A stretch of 64,000 nucleotides of DNA from JABJGO01 sp963921245 (GTDB lineage Bacteria; Pseudomonadota; Alphaproteobacteria; Rhodospirillales; Casp-alpha2): the NCBI GenBank assembly GCA_963921245.4, contig CAWUEY030000001.1:62001-126000 (forward strand), in the 5' to 3' direction. Made by a program: the position numbers and the translations under genes. The notes under the pieces are model-generated. The model had not been told where the DNA came from and searched no databases. It saw only the letters and a program-made list of their open reading frames with translations. Numbering within the stretch: position 1 is the first letter of the stretch; each line of letters starts with the position of its first letter. This document shows, piece by piece, positions 1 through 8,159 of this stretch.

Positions 1-73
1 TTTCCTTCTCCGCCCGTTCCGGCGTTCCGGCTTGTTGAAGCGCAGCACAAACCGCTGGTTTCAGGGCGCTCAT
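1..73 (-). CDS. Start of a possible DNA alkylation repair (AlkD-like) protein, cut by window edge
   Basis: An ATG at 73 on the minus strand opens a frame that runs off the left edge (MSALKPAVCAALQQAG, then TPERAEKE). The pattern of a short helix ending in AALQ-AGTPE-A resembles the first helix of small HEAT-repeat DNA alkylation repair proteins (AlkD family). Only 24 residues are visible, so this is a weak family guess. It lies 8 bases after the recR stop on the same strand and could be the third gene of a ybaB-recR transcript. Confidence 0.3.
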   Translation of the reverse strand, partial: MSALKPAVCAALQQAGTPERAEKE

Positions 74-80
74 TGAATGG

Positions 81-677
81 TCAATCGACCGAGCGGCGGG
101 CGCGGAGTGCTGTCGACAACGTGCCTTCGTCGAGATAATCGAGCTCTCCACCCACCGGCACACCGTGGGCCAGTGCGGTAATCTTGACGGTATCACGGTT
201 CAGGCTGTCGGCGATGTAATGCGCCGTGGTTTGACCGTCCACGGTTGCGCTCAAGGCCATTACCAACTCGGTGACGCCGGCTTCTTCCGTGCGCCTAACC
301 AGCGCCGGGATGTTTAGGTCATCGGGCCCCACACCGTCGAGCGCCGACAGTGTTCCACCCAGGACGTGATAGGCCCCTTTGAAAATGCCGGTGCGTTCCA
401 GGGCCCAGAGACCGGCCACGTCCTCGACCACACACACGGTTTTGTGATCCCGCCGGGCATCGGAACAGATGGAACACGGGTCGTGCGTATCCACGTTGCC
501 GCAGATGCTGCACACCGTGATACGGGCGGCAACCGTTTCCAGGGACCGGATCAGGGGCCGCAGGAGCGAGTCCTGACGCTTGATCAGATACAACACCACC
601 CGCCGAGCCGAGCGCGGCCCCAGACCGGGCAAGCGCGACAGGTACTGAGTCAGCTGATCAATGGCAGGGGTGTTCAT
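81..677 (-). CDS. recR: Recombination mediator RecR
   Basis: RecR works with RecF/RecO to load RecA on gapped, SSB-coated DNA. The 198-aa product has the family's usual length and layout: an N-terminal helix-hairpin-helix (LPGLGPRSARR, residues 16-26), a four-cysteine zinc site (C56, C59, C68, C71), and a TOPRIM domain that begins at VCVVED (residues 81-86) and includes the HVLGG segment. It lies 25 bases after ybaB on the same strand, the classic ybaB-recR pairing; dnaX, which normally precedes ybaB, is not present here. The ATG at 677 starts directly before the HhH domain, as expected. Confidence 0.97.
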   Translation of the reverse strand: MNTPAIDQLTQYLSRLPGLGPRSARRVVLYLIKRQDSLLRPLIRSLETVAARITVCSICGNVDTHDPCSICSDARRDHKTVCVVEDVAGLWALERTGIFKGAYHVLGGTLSALDGVGPDDLNIPALVRRTEEAGVTELVMALSATVDGQTTAHYIADSLNRDTVKITALAHGVPVGGELDYLDEGTLSTALRARRSVD

Positions 678-702
678 GGCGGGCCGTCAAAAGCTCATAA
701 TA

Positions 703-1026
703 TCAGAAGGGCAGCTGGATACCTGGCGGCAGTTGCAGGCCGCCGGTAATTTCAGCCATCTTTTCCCTGGCGGCCTCGTTCGCCTTGTTTCTGGCGTCAT
801 TGATGGCGGCAACGATCAGGTCTTCCAGTACGCCGGTATCATTGTTGCCGGCCAGGGCAGGGTCGATTCGCACGCGCCGCGCTTCACCCTTGCCGTTGAG
901 GGTCACTTCCACCATACCGCCGCCGGAAGTGCCTGAAACCTCCAGCTCCGCAAGGCTGTCTTGCATATCCTGCATCCTGCCCTGCATGTCCTGGGCCTGT
1001 TTCATCATTTGGGCGAAGTTCTTCAT
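703..1026 (-). CDS. YbaB/EbfC family nucleoid-associated protein
   Basis: A small DNA-binding nucleoid protein of about 107 aa with the family pattern: N-terminal helix MKNFAQMMKQAQDMQGRMQ, the GGGMVEVTLNGKGE strand pair, and a C-terminal helix NKANEAAREKMAEITGG. The frame is open to an ATG at 1041, but the ATG at 1026 has the better Shine-Dalgarno (AAAGAGA five bases upstream) and matches the family's first residues, so it is preferred. It precedes recR by 25 bases. Its usual upstream neighbour dnaX is replaced by a plus-strand exonuclease fragment, suggesting a local rearrangement. Confidence 0.93.
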   Translation of the reverse strand: MKNFAQMMKQAQDMQGRMQDMQDSLAELEVSGTSGGGMVEVTLNGKGEARRVRIDPALAGNNDTGVLEDLIVAAINDARNKANEAAREKMAEITGGLQLPPGIQLPF

Positions 1027-1111
1027 GGAAATCTCTTTCATTCAGGTTTAGTGCCCGCCGTCAGAGACAGGCGCACTGTCCCGTTGTATAACAGGCCTGA
1101 AAGGGCGTGTC

Positions 1112-1306
1112 ATGCCACCCCAGAGACTGTTTGTCTTCGATATTGAAACCGTTCTCGATACGGGTACCGGGTTCAACCTGACCGGGTTCGAGGAACCGAA
1201 CCCGGCGGTCCAACGGGCGGAACTGTCCGCGGGCGGGGCCAGGTGCGACTGGCATCGCGCAGCCAACTGGGACTCGGTCACGGCAAAGGCGGGGCGGCGG
1301 GATTAA
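1112..1306 (+). pseudogene. N-terminal fragment of a PolB-like 3'-5' exonuclease
   Basis: The first about 40 residues (QRLFVFDIETVLDTGTGFNL, then TGFEEPNPAVQRAELSA) match the opening of the predicted PolB-like 3'-5' exonuclease family, including the DxE of exonuclease motif I (FDIET). The intact family is about 250 aa or more. Here the frame ends after 64 aa, with a low-complexity tail after residue 40, and converges on the betC stop with a 4-base overlap. I read it as a gene truncated by rearrangement next to betC. The catalytic motifs II and III are absent, so it cannot be an active nuclease. Confidence 0.5.
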
Positions 1307-2799
1307 TCCTCCACCTTTACCGTCCCATAGGCCCATTGATTGTAGGACATGCCGCTCCGCATCCAGCGATCGTCCGGTGTTTCCGACTCGCGGTAGTCCC
1401 AGTCCGGTTTTTCACCGGTGGTCTGATGGGCGCGCTGCACGAAATGGCGGCGGCGCTGGGACAGGCGGATATTAGCGGACAGCAAGGCAAAATCCCATTC
1501 CCGCGCCACAATAGCCGCCAGTCGCGCTTCGGCTTCAGCCATCGTGGGGACCTCCGACAGATTACTGACTTCCATGGGGTCGGCGGCGACATCAAACAGG
1601 CGCGGCGCATAGACCGATGAGGCTACATATTTCAAAGACCCCTCGCGCACCATGACCACCGGTGCCGGGGTACCTTCACAGGTGAGTTCCGCCAGCACAG
1701 GCCGGTTTGGGCATGGGGAAACACCCTGGATCACAGCGGACAGATCGCTGCCATCCACGTCTTCCACCAGGGCGTCTGTATTCCCGGCGGCAAAGCCAAG
1801 GAAAGTGGGCAGAATATCCACCAGCGATACAGGTTCGGACAGGCGCCCCGGCCCGAACAACCATGGTGCGTGGAAGATTAGCGGCACCCGCGCCGCCGGT
1901 TCCAGGAACGAGCGCTTCATCCAGAGGCCGTGCTCGCCCAGCATCTCGCCATGATCACTGGTAAACGCGACAATAGTGTTCGGGTGGCGTTCAAGGGCGC
2001 TCAGGACCTCACCCACCTTGCGGTCTACGTAGGTAATGGAACCATAATATCCCCGCCGCGCGGTGCGGATTTCATCGGCGGTAAAATTGGCATTGCTCAT
2101 GCCCAGCAACGCGATGGAGGTTATGGTCTGTTTGTCGTCGGTGAGCGGTTCCGGGACGGCGGGCAGCGGGATGTCCACACCCTCGTAAACATCCCAGTCT
2201 TGCTGCTGACAGACAAAGGGATCATGGGGATGCGTGAAGGAAACCGTCAGATGAAAGGGCTGGTCACGGGTGTCCGCCAAAGCGTTAAGCCAGTCAACGG
2301 CGCGTTCTGTGACCTGTTCGTCGTAATCGATCTGTACCGAGGTCTCGCTCACCCCCGAAATACGCACGGCACGCGGATCGTTGGTATCGCGGTGCTCGCT
2401 GATTTCCCAGTCCGCTGCCCACGCGAAGTCGGCGGGGTACACATCGCTGGTCACCCGTTCTGCGTAACCGTGTAACTGATCCGCGCCGACAAAGTGCATC
2501 TTACCGGAAAGACACGTGCGGTAGTTCAGACGGCGCAGATAATGGGCAAGGGTGGGAATGGTGGAAGGCAACTCCGCGCCGTTATCATAGGCACCGATGC
2601 GCGAGGCTAGCTTGCCCGACATCATGGAAAAGCGCGACGGCGCACAAAGCGGAAAATTGCAGTAGGCGTTTTCGAAAACCACGCCTTCCGCGGCCAGACG
2701 GTCGATGTTTGGAGTTTTAGCCAAGCCGTTTCCATAGGCCGAAAGCGCCAGCGCCGTGAGCTGGTCAACCTGAATGAGGACGATGTTGGGTTGAGACAT
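1303..2799 (-). CDS. betC: Choline-sulfatase
   Basis: Hydrolyses choline-O-sulfate to choline and sulfate, feeding glycine betaine synthesis or catabolism. The 498-aa arylsulfatase-fold protein starts QPNIVLIQVDQLTALALS-YGN, keeps the formylglycine signature C52-A-P-S-R56, and has the choline-sulfatase stretches LSGKMHFVGADQLHG and YPADF-W. A later SDHGEMLGEHG motif supplies metal ligands. The frame is open upstream to 2883, but the ATG at 2799 fits the family start and follows an AGGAG-like site (aggagtcac). No betI, betA or betB is adjacent, unlike the rhizobial betICBA operon. The C-terminal domain (TTGEKPDWDYRE, WAYGT) is intact. Confidence 0.93.
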   Translation of the reverse strand: MSQPNIVLIQVDQLTALALSAYGNGLAKTPNIDRLAAEGVVFENAYCNFPLCAPSRFSMMSGKLASRIGAYDNGAELPSTIPTLAHYLRRLNYRTCLSGKMHFVGADQLHGYAERVTSDVYPADFAWAADWEISEHRDTNDPRAVRISGVSETSVQIDYDEQVTERAVDWLNALADTRDQPFHLTVSFTHPHDPFVCQQQDWDVYEGVDIPLPAVPEPLTDDKQTITSIALLGMSNANFTADEIRTARRGYYGSITYVDRKVGEVLSALERHPNTIVAFTSDHGEMLGEHGLWMKRSFLEPAARVPLIFHAPWLFGPGRLSEPVSLVDILPTFLGFAAGNTDALVEDVDGSDLSAVIQGVSPCPNRPVLAELTCEGTPAPVVMVREGSLKYVASSVYAPRLFDVAADPMEVSNLSEVPTMAEAEARLAAIVAREWDFALLSANIRLSQRRRHFVQRAHQTTGEKPDWDYRESETPDDRWMRSGMSYNQWAYGTVKVED

Positions 2800-3189
2800 G
2801 AAGTGACTCCTATGATGATTATCTAGGGGTTCGTTTGATTTCCGCCAGGGTAAATGTTGTGAAGTCTTGGAAGCCGCCGCCATTTTTGAGGGTGTCGTAG
2901 ATGATCCTGAGCAAAACCCCGGTCCAAACGCCTATACGAGATCACCGGCCTAAACCGGGCCTCAGGCTGGTCGTTCGGATACAGGCGCGGGTTAATCTCC
3001 TCTACAGGGTCAAAATGCCCTATATGATCATTCAGCCTGAAACCCATCCGCCGCGCCCAACACTCTACCAGAGCCGGGATGCAGGACCGATAACTAACCA
3101 TTCATGCCAGCTCCTTCTCAAAGTCTGGAAGAAGCCGTCAAAATCAAAAGTGCGAACGATTCTTTACGTTATCTCTGAAAGTTCACCGC
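2800..3189. other. Gene-free stretch between betC and an IS remnant
   Basis: No assignable gene. A 92-aa minus-strand frame (3101-2823) is open, but I recognise no family in it, and its neighbouring minus-strand frame also reads partly protein-like near 2930-2825. This suggests a decayed, frameshifted gene rather than a live one. The right part probably includes the lost 5' part of the IS5-family element that becomes recognisable at about 3190. Confidence 0.3.
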
Positions 3190-3657
3190 ACGGCATCCAG
3201 TCTGCTGAAAAAGGGGCTATTCCCCGAGACATTGGGCGCACAAAAGGCGGGCTGAACAGCAAGCTCCATGCTGTCTGCGACGGAGATGGTCGCCCTTGTC
3301 TGTTCTACCTGAGCGCAGGGCAGGTCAGTGACTTCTCTAGCCTCGGCCCGGCTCGTGAATGATATGCTCGTCGCCAGGCATCTGTTGGCGGACAAAGGTT
3401 ACGATGCAGACTGGTTCAGGCAGGCCCTGGAAGAAAAGGGCCTCCCGCCCTGCATTCCACCGAAGAAGAGCCACAGGCAGGTGATCGACTACGATGCCGT
3501 CCTGTACAGACAACGCCACAAAATCGAAAACATGGTCGCAAGGCTCAAGGACTGGCGCCGCATCGCAACCCTATACGACAGGTGCGCACATACCTTCTTT
3601 TCTGCAATCTGTATCGCAGCTATTGTCATGTGGTGAATTTAATGAGTCCTGAGCCTA
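3190..3657 (+). mobile_element. Broken IS5-family transposase (3' part only)
   Basis: Two overlapping frames together encode the second half of an IS5-family (IS427-like group) DDE transposase. The first reads KGAIPRDIGRTKGGLNSKLH to GQVSDFSS. The second, from about 3328, reads LLADKGYDADWFRQ, PPKKSHRQVIDYD, RQRHKIENMVARLKDWRRIA and DRCAHTFFSAICIAA. The DKGYDAD segment carries the second catalytic Asp region and the H-KIEN-F-RLKDWR region the catalytic Glu. The frame changes near 3335-3345. Programmed frameshifting is known in this group, but the N-terminal third is missing, so the element is dead. The sequence GAGTCCTGAGCCTAG at about 3643-3657 is a likely right terminal repeat; no left end was found. 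Confidence 0.8.
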
Positions 3658-3693
3658 GCAAAACCCTCTCTGCTAAGCATAACCCATGAGAGT

Positions 3694-4737
3694 TTAACTT
3701 CGACGGCGACTGCGCCGCCGTTGCCGTCCGCCCTCTTCTGTACCCTCGGGCTGCACCGGTGCCGAATCGATCGGCCCCAGGGTTGCTTCGATCTGGTGCC
3801 TGGACGGTTTTTCGCCCGGCGTGTAATCTTTCAGCGCATCAACCATGGCCTTGACGTGCGCCGCCGTTGTGCCACAACAACCGCCGATGATCCGAGCACC
3901 TGCATCTCGCGCCATTCGCGCATAATTCGCCATGATTTCAGGGGACCCGGAGTAAACGATCTTGCCGTCTTCATAAGCGGGTATGCCGCAGTTGCCTTTG
4001 GCGACAATGACTTCTTGTTCAGGGGAACCACGATCAATTCCGAGAACCGTATCCACCAATGTACTGGGTCCGACACCGCAGTTTGCACCGAAGGCCAATA
4101 CCCCGGTTTTACCCTGCGCCAACAATTCGTTACTGAGTTGATTCTTGAGCGCCACCGCATCTTCGGGGGTCAGCCCCATCATGGTCCGCCCTACCGTATC
4201 GAAGGTCATGGTCGAGACCACGGGTAACCCGGTTACAGATGCCCCGCGAACCGCCGCCGTCAGTTCTTCCCGACCCGAAATAGTTTCAATCCAGTGCACA
4301 TCCGCCCCGGCCTCGGCCTGGGCCCGCGCCTGTTCTGCAAAAGCAGCTTCACCATCCTCAATGCTCAGAGCACCCACAGGTTGAAAAATCTCGCCGGTAG
4401 GTCCCATGGAAGCCGCCACAATCACCGGACGGTCAACAGCATCAGCCGCTTCACGGGCCAGACGCACGCCTTCATAGTTGAGTTCATGGGCGCGGTCCTG
4501 CGCATCGTGCAACATCAATCGGTAACGATTGGCCCCGAATGTATTGGTGACCAGCAAATCTGCCCCGGCTTCAACAAAACTGTCATGCAACGCACGCACG
4601 TTTGCGGGTTTATCTGTGTTCCAGAGTTCCGGTGCATCGCCGGACAAAAGGCCCATAGCGAACAGATTGGTGCCAATGGCACCATCGGCCATCAGGTAAT
4701 CGCGTTCGGATAAAAGTCGTTCAAACAAGGGCGTCAT
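3694..4737 (-). CDS. bmt: Betaine-homocysteine S-methyltransferase
   Basis: Transfers a methyl group from glycine betaine to homocysteine, giving methionine and dimethylglycine. The 347-aa protein is a homocysteine S-methyltransferase barrel with its three zinc cysteines visible: C220 in FGANCGVGPS and C287/C288 in IGGCCGTT. The N-terminal DGAIGTNLFAMGL matches the short alphaproteobacterial Bmt group rather than MetH. The C-terminus has an Arg-rich tail (RQRRRSRRRS) not needed for catalysis. It fits the window's choline/betaine theme, because its dimethylglycine product is the substrate type of the flavoprotein at 29452-31905. The exact methyl donor is inferred from family resemblance. Confidence 0.88.
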   Translation of the reverse strand: MTPLFERLLSERDYLMADGAIGTNLFAMGLLSGDAPELWNTDKPANVRALHDSFVEAGADLLVTNTFGANRYRLMLHDAQDRAHELNYEGVRLAREAADAVDRPVIVAASMGPTGEIFQPVGALSIEDGEAAFAEQARAQAEAGADVHWIETISGREELTAAVRGASVTGLPVVSTMTFDTVGRTMMGLTPEDAVALKNQLSNELLAQGKTGVLAFGANCGVGPSTLVDTVLGIDRGSPEQEVIVAKGNCGIPAYEDGKIVYSGSPEIMANYARMARDAGARIIGGCCGTTAAHVKAMVDALKDYTPGEKPSRHQIEATLGPIDSAPVQPEGTEEGGRQRRRSRRRS

Positions 4738-4807
4738 GGTCTGGTCCTATCTCGGGCTTTTGGGGGCGTTACGCCACCAATAGGATAACAACAGTTATCA
4801 AATAGTA

Positions 4808-5026
4808 TCAGGATGCTGCTCTTTCCCGGCGGGGGCGGCGGCGTTTTCGACCGATACCGGCTTTTTCGCGGCGTTCTCGCAGACGTTCAATCACGGACCA
4901 CCGCTCGTCGTTGCCCATGCCGCGCCAACCCGCAATTTCTTCACGGGTCCGCCAGCAACCTTCACACAGCCCGGTTTTCCGGTTCAATACACAGACCGAG
5001 ATGCAAGGAGAAACGACATTGTTCAC
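4808..5026 (-). CDS. DUF1289 family small cysteine protein
   Basis: A 72-aa protein with the DUF1289 pattern SPCISVCVLNRKTGLCEGCW-RTREEIAGW, in which four conserved cysteines look suited to bind metal. The C-terminal 25 residues are strongly basic (GRKRRRPRRERAAS). The start is a GTG at 5026 (GTG AAC AAT GTC GTT). Function of the family is unknown; it is common as a small stand-alone gene in Proteobacteria. Confidence 0.88.
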   Translation of the reverse strand: MNNVVSPCISVCVLNRKTGLCEGCWRTREEIAGWRGMGNDERWSVIERLRERREKAGIGRKRRRPRRERAAS

Positions 5027-5176
5027 GGATTAAGCGTTCCTGATTTCCAGTCAGGCTTTTAGGTACGCCTGGGCACGCCGGGGATCAAGGGAAAACTGAC
5101 TTGCGATTGACTCTGGTCACTCTCTGATCTTTGTTGTCCGTTGTCGGATATCCCGTGTCTAGACCAGACTCTCGCC

Positions 5177-5340
5177 ATGATGACAGACTTGAAATTATCC
5201 AGTGCCGAAGTTTGTTCTTGTGCCCAACGCACCTTGATCGTACTCGCCGAAAAGGGGCTTTCCCATGAGCACATCGAGATTGATCTCTCGAATAAACCCG
5301 CCTGCCGGGTCCCGAAAGGCCAAGTTCCGGGTTGCCTGCG
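5177..5340 (+). pseudogene. N-terminal remnant of a glutathione S-transferase
   Basis: From the ATG at 5177 the frame reads MTDLKLSSAEVCSCAQRTLI and VLAEKGLSHEHIEIDLSNKP, the thioredoxin-fold start of a GST (strand, C-x-x-x-QR-helix, EKGL, IDL-NKP). It then loses the family pattern at the point where W-L-LSPLGKVPVL is expected (here ACRVPKGQVPGCL), and the open frame ends at 5437, at the start of the Rieske gene. The C-terminal helical domain is absent. A related intact GST lies at 61099-61758. Confidence 0.45.
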
Positions 5341-5436
5341 AACAATGACCGGCATAGGGTCGCACGGTCAACAACAGAGACTCCCTAAGCTGTGCGAACG
5401 CCAAGGGCCTGAGCTGTTTTTTGTGGGGAGCTTTTG

Positions 5437-6558
5437 ATGGACGTAACCTTGCGGAACATCACGAAGTCTGACCTGTTCACTGTATTTGAAAACCCCGGTA
5501 AACTGGCAAAGGGGCTGCCCGGCATTGCCTACACAGCTGAAGACTTCTTTCACCTGGAACAGAATAAACTATTTCCCAATTCCTGGGTTTGTGTGGGGTA
5601 TAGCCACGATTTTCGGAAAGCCGGTGACGTGCGCCCCGTTGACGTTGCCGGTAAACCCATTGTCCTGGTCCGAAACGAGGCGGGCGATATTGGTGCATTT
5701 CAGAACGTGTGCCGCCATCGCTGTATGAAGCTGGTAGACAAAGCCGCCAATGTCGGCAAGTTGCTGAAATGTCCCTACCATGCCTGGGCTTATGACCTGG
5801 ATGGTACCCTGAGAGCCGCTCCCCATTTCGGTGGCATGGGTGTTCAGAAACCGGACTCCTTCAATTTCGAGGACCATGGCCTGGTGCCGGTCGCTTGTGC
5901 GACCTGGGGACAATGGATTTTTGTCAACCTCAACGGCAACGCGGGTAGTATTGAAGATCACGTGGCCCCGGTGGTTGAGCGTCTACAGGGCATTGACTTG
6001 GATGACCTGCGTCTGGTCGGTGTTCTGGACTTCGGCGAAGTCGTCACCAACTGGAAGTTCCTCATGGAAAATTTTATCGAGCCCTACCACGTCCCTGTGG
6101 TGCACAAAACGACCACGGACCAGCCGCTGGGCGATCACTACGTGGTCATGGACAGAAACTGTCTCGGTTGTGCCGTCGACATCAGCCGGGATGAAAGCGG
6201 GGAAGGTAAAGCCGGATCACTGGCGGTCAGTTCCCGTTATCTGACACTGTTTCCAAATTTCATTCTGGGCCGGTACTTCCCGGATCAACTGGGCGTTTAT
6301 GTGAACCTGCCGGTGGCACCAAACAAAACGCGACAATACCGCGCCATCTACAAAACCGACGGCACGGATCCAACACAGGAAGAGTCCGATCGCCTCATGC
6401 AGTTGTGGTGGGATGTTCACAAGGAAGATCACGAAATGTGCGAACGTATGCAGCAAGGCCGCGCCTCGGACGTTGCCGCGGATGGCGGGGTGTTGTCACC
6501 GCACTGGGAAACCAGTGTACGCGCCTTTCAGGAACTCGTTTATGATGCGGTGAAGTAG
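5437..6558 (+). CDS. Rieske 2Fe-2S aromatic-ring-hydroxylating-type oxygenase (quaternary-amine type)
   Basis: A 373-aa oxygenase alpha subunit. The Rieske cluster ligands are C92-x-H94 (NVCRHRC) and C112-x2-H115 (KCPYHAW). The mononuclear iron site is in N212-x2-E215-x2-H218-x4-H223 (NFIEPYHVPVVH). Glutamate rather than aspartate sits three residues before the first His, as in the carnitine oxygenase CntA. The protein therefore resembles the oxygenases that demethylate or cleave quaternary amines (GbcA, CntA, choline monooxygenase-like), but the substrate is not certain. No reductase gene is adjacent. The ATG at 5437 is preferred over the TTG at 5434. It is followed by gloA and a 59-aa ORF on the same strand. 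Confidence 0.9.
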   Translation: MDVTLRNITKSDLFTVFENPGKLAKGLPGIAYTAEDFFHLEQNKLFPNSWVCVGYSHDFRKAGDVRPVDVAGKPIVLVRNEAGDIGAFQNVCRHRCMKLVDKAANVGKLLKCPYHAWAYDLDGTLRAAPHFGGMGVQKPDSFNFEDHGLVPVACATWGQWIFVNLNGNAGSIEDHVAPVVERLQGIDLDDLRLVGVLDFGEVVTNWKFLMENFIEPYHVPVVHKTTTDQPLGDHYVVMDRNCLGCAVDISRDESGEGKAGSLAVSSRYLTLFPNFILGRYFPDQLGVYVNLPVAPNKTRQYRAIYKTDGTDPTQEESDRLMQLWWDVHKEDHEMCERMQQGRASDVAADGGVLSPHWETSVRAFQELVYDAVK

Positions 6559-6585
6559 AACCGCTGAACTTGGGAGATATCGACA

Positions 6586-7005
6586 ATGAGTGACAATAAC
6601 GGCTTCATGCTTGATCATACCATGATCCGGGTAAAGGATCTGGACAAATCCCTGGATTTTTATTCCCGTATTTTGGGCATGACAGTACTGCGCAACACGG
6701 AATATCCGGACGGGCGTTTTACCAATGTGTTTGTGGGGTACGGTCCGGAAGACAAGTACCCCAGCATTGAGATGACGTACAACTGGGATCAGGAAGAAGA
6801 CTACGACAAAGGCAATTCCTGGGGCCATCTGGCACTCAAGGTTCCTGACGTGGTCGAGGCTTGCGAATATTTCGCCAAAGAAGGCGTTAACATCGTTCGC
6901 CCGGCGGGGCCCATGAAAAATGGCAAGCGCATGCTGGCTTTTATCGAGGATCCGGACGGCTATAAAATCGAAATCAACGAAACCCTCGATAAACTCGACG
7001 ACTGA
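6586..7005 (+). CDS. gloA: Lactoylglutathione lyase (glyoxalase I)
   Basis: Converts the hemithioacetal of methylglyoxal and glutathione to S-lactoylglutathione. The 139-aa protein has both beta-alpha-beta-beta-beta modules: LDHTMIRVKDLDKSLDFY-ILGM at residues 9-32, with H11 as metal ligand, and GHLALKVPDVVEACEYF to FIEDPDGYKIEI. His in WGHLALKV and Glu in GYKIEINE complete the metal site. It lies 27 bases after the Rieske gene and is preceded by GGGAG, so it is probably cotranscribed with it. Confidence 0.93.
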   Translation: MSDNNGFMLDHTMIRVKDLDKSLDFYSRILGMTVLRNTEYPDGRFTNVFVGYGPEDKYPSIEMTYNWDQEEDYDKGNSWGHLALKVPDVVEACEYFAKEGVNIVRPAGPMKNGKRMLAFIEDPDGYKIEINETLDKLDD

Positions 7006-7041
7006 CCATCAATCCAACAACTCTTTTGACGGAGCAAATTT

Positions 7042-7221
7042 ATGGACAAAACGCCTAAAGTCTTTCGCATGGCCGATATCCGTCACCGCAAAGACAGCCT
7101 CGGTGAAAACGGCACTTACATCAAACCGTTCGTTACGGTCAAAAACAGTGAAAGCAGGGCGGGCGGTATCAACTTCCTGAACAATGTTCTGGGTATTGGT
7201 ATTGACCCGGAAGATATGTAA
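7042..7221 (+). CDS. Small conserved-looking protein, function unknown
   Basis: A 59-aa ORF (MDKTPKVFRMADIRHRKDSL to NNVLGIGIDPEDM) with a good ribosome site, GGAG seven bases before the ATG. It is closely spaced after gloA (36 bases) and directly followed by a strong rho-independent terminator. It has a mixed soluble composition with no signal peptide or membrane segment. The short GTYIKPF and GGINFLNNVLGIGI parts look like strands of a small domain. I do not recognise a family. Its position makes it the last gene of a Rieske-gloA transcript. Confidence 0.6.
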   Translation: MDKTPKVFRMADIRHRKDSLGENGTYIKPFVTVKNSESRAGGINFLNNVLGIGIDPEDM

Positions 7222-7251
7222 TACGCCCGCCAGTCCGTGTGACATAGCGAT

Positions 7252-7280
7252 ACGGGCGGTATTATACCGCCCGTTTTTTT
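7252..7280 (+). terminator. Rho-independent terminator after the Rieske-gloA operon
   Basis: A perfect GC-rich stem, ACGGGCGGT (7252-7260) pairing with ACCGCCCGT (7266-7274), closes an ATTAT loop and runs into seven T residues (7274-7280). Confidence 0.85.
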
Positions 7281-7327
7281 ACCTGAGAAACACTCGATTT
7301 CCGGGAAGGGCGGGGTATAGTGCGGCC

Positions 7328-8140
7328 ATGGACGATCTCGTCAAATTAACCGATAGCGAAGCCCCGTTTCTGGCACCGGATGAGCCCCCGGCGTTTGACG
7401 TTATCAACCCGGACGGCGAGGCTCATCTGGTACTGATCTGTGATCACGCGGGCCGCAACATTCCCCGTGTACTGGATGGACTCGGTGTTCCCGAGGATGA
7501 ACTAGAACGCCACATCGCCTATGATATCGGTGCACGACGGGTGACAGAGTTGTTGTCCGGGATGTTGGATGCGGTTGCTCTTATGCACAACTACTCGCGA
7601 CTGGTTATCGACTGTAATCGACCTCTGGGTCATCCGGAATCCATGCCCGAAATCAGCGATGGGACACTTATTCCAGGAAACGAACGATTGACCGCCGACG
7701 CCGCGCAGAGCCGTGCGGATACGCTTTTCTGGCCCTATCATCAGGCGATATCCACGGAAATTGGCAATCGTTGGCGCACGGAGGGTGTGCCGCCCGTACT
7801 GTTTTCCATACACAGCTTCACCCCGAATTTTGACGATAAGCGGCGGCCCTGGGATGCCGGTGTGCTCTATAACCAGGATTCCCGGATCGGGCATCCCCTG
7901 AAGGAAATTCTGGAAGGCGAAGGCCTGCACATTGGCGACAACGAGCCCTACTCCGGCGCAGAAGCCGCGTTCACCATCGACATACACGGCACGTCGCCCG
8001 GCATTGCCAACGGTGTCATCGAAATCCGCCAGGATCAGGTCGAGAATGAGGCCGGACAGGACCGCTGGGCCAGGCTGCTGGCCGGCGCCCTTCGTCAGCT
8101 CATCACCAGGGATCACATGTTCCGCGTACAGCGGCCCTGA
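7328..8140 (+). CDS. N-formylglutamate amidohydrolase family protein
   Basis: A 270-aa zinc hydrolase of the N-formylglutamate amidohydrolase family. Features are LICDHAGRNIP near residues 40-50 (His metal ligand), DIGA, YSRLVIDCNRPL, PVLFSIHSFTP (second His), and TIDIHGTSPGIANGVIEIRQD. Family members deformylate N-formylglutamate in histidine degradation, but no hut genes are nearby, so this is probably a paralogue with a related amide substrate. The frame is open from 7184, but that would include the terminator; the ATG at 7328 is the sensible start. It is followed after 19 bases by a YbdK-type ligase, a recurring pairing in alphaproteobacteria. Confidence 0.9.
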   Translation: MDDLVKLTDSEAPFLAPDEPPAFDVINPDGEAHLVLICDHAGRNIPRVLDGLGVPEDELERHIAYDIGARRVTELLSGMLDAVALMHNYSRLVIDCNRPLGHPESMPEISDGTLIPGNERLTADAAQSRADTLFWPYHQAISTEIGNRWRTEGVPPVLFSIHSFTPNFDDKRRPWDAGVLYNQDSRIGHPLKEILEGEGLHIGDNEPYSGAEAAFTIDIHGTSPGIANGVIEIRQDQVENEAGQDRWARLLAGALRQLITRDHMFRVQRP

Positions 8141-8159
8141 TTGGCAAAAGGAGTCCTCC

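Noticed and set aside
2823..3101. 92-aa minus-strand ORF upstream of betC
   Set aside because: No ribosome site or recognisable family. Possibly a decayed gene, but not supportable as a CDS.
7184..7327. Longer N-terminus for the N-formylglutamate amidohydrolase
   Set aside because: The extension would read through the small ORF's end and a strong terminator; the family start matches the ATG at 7328.
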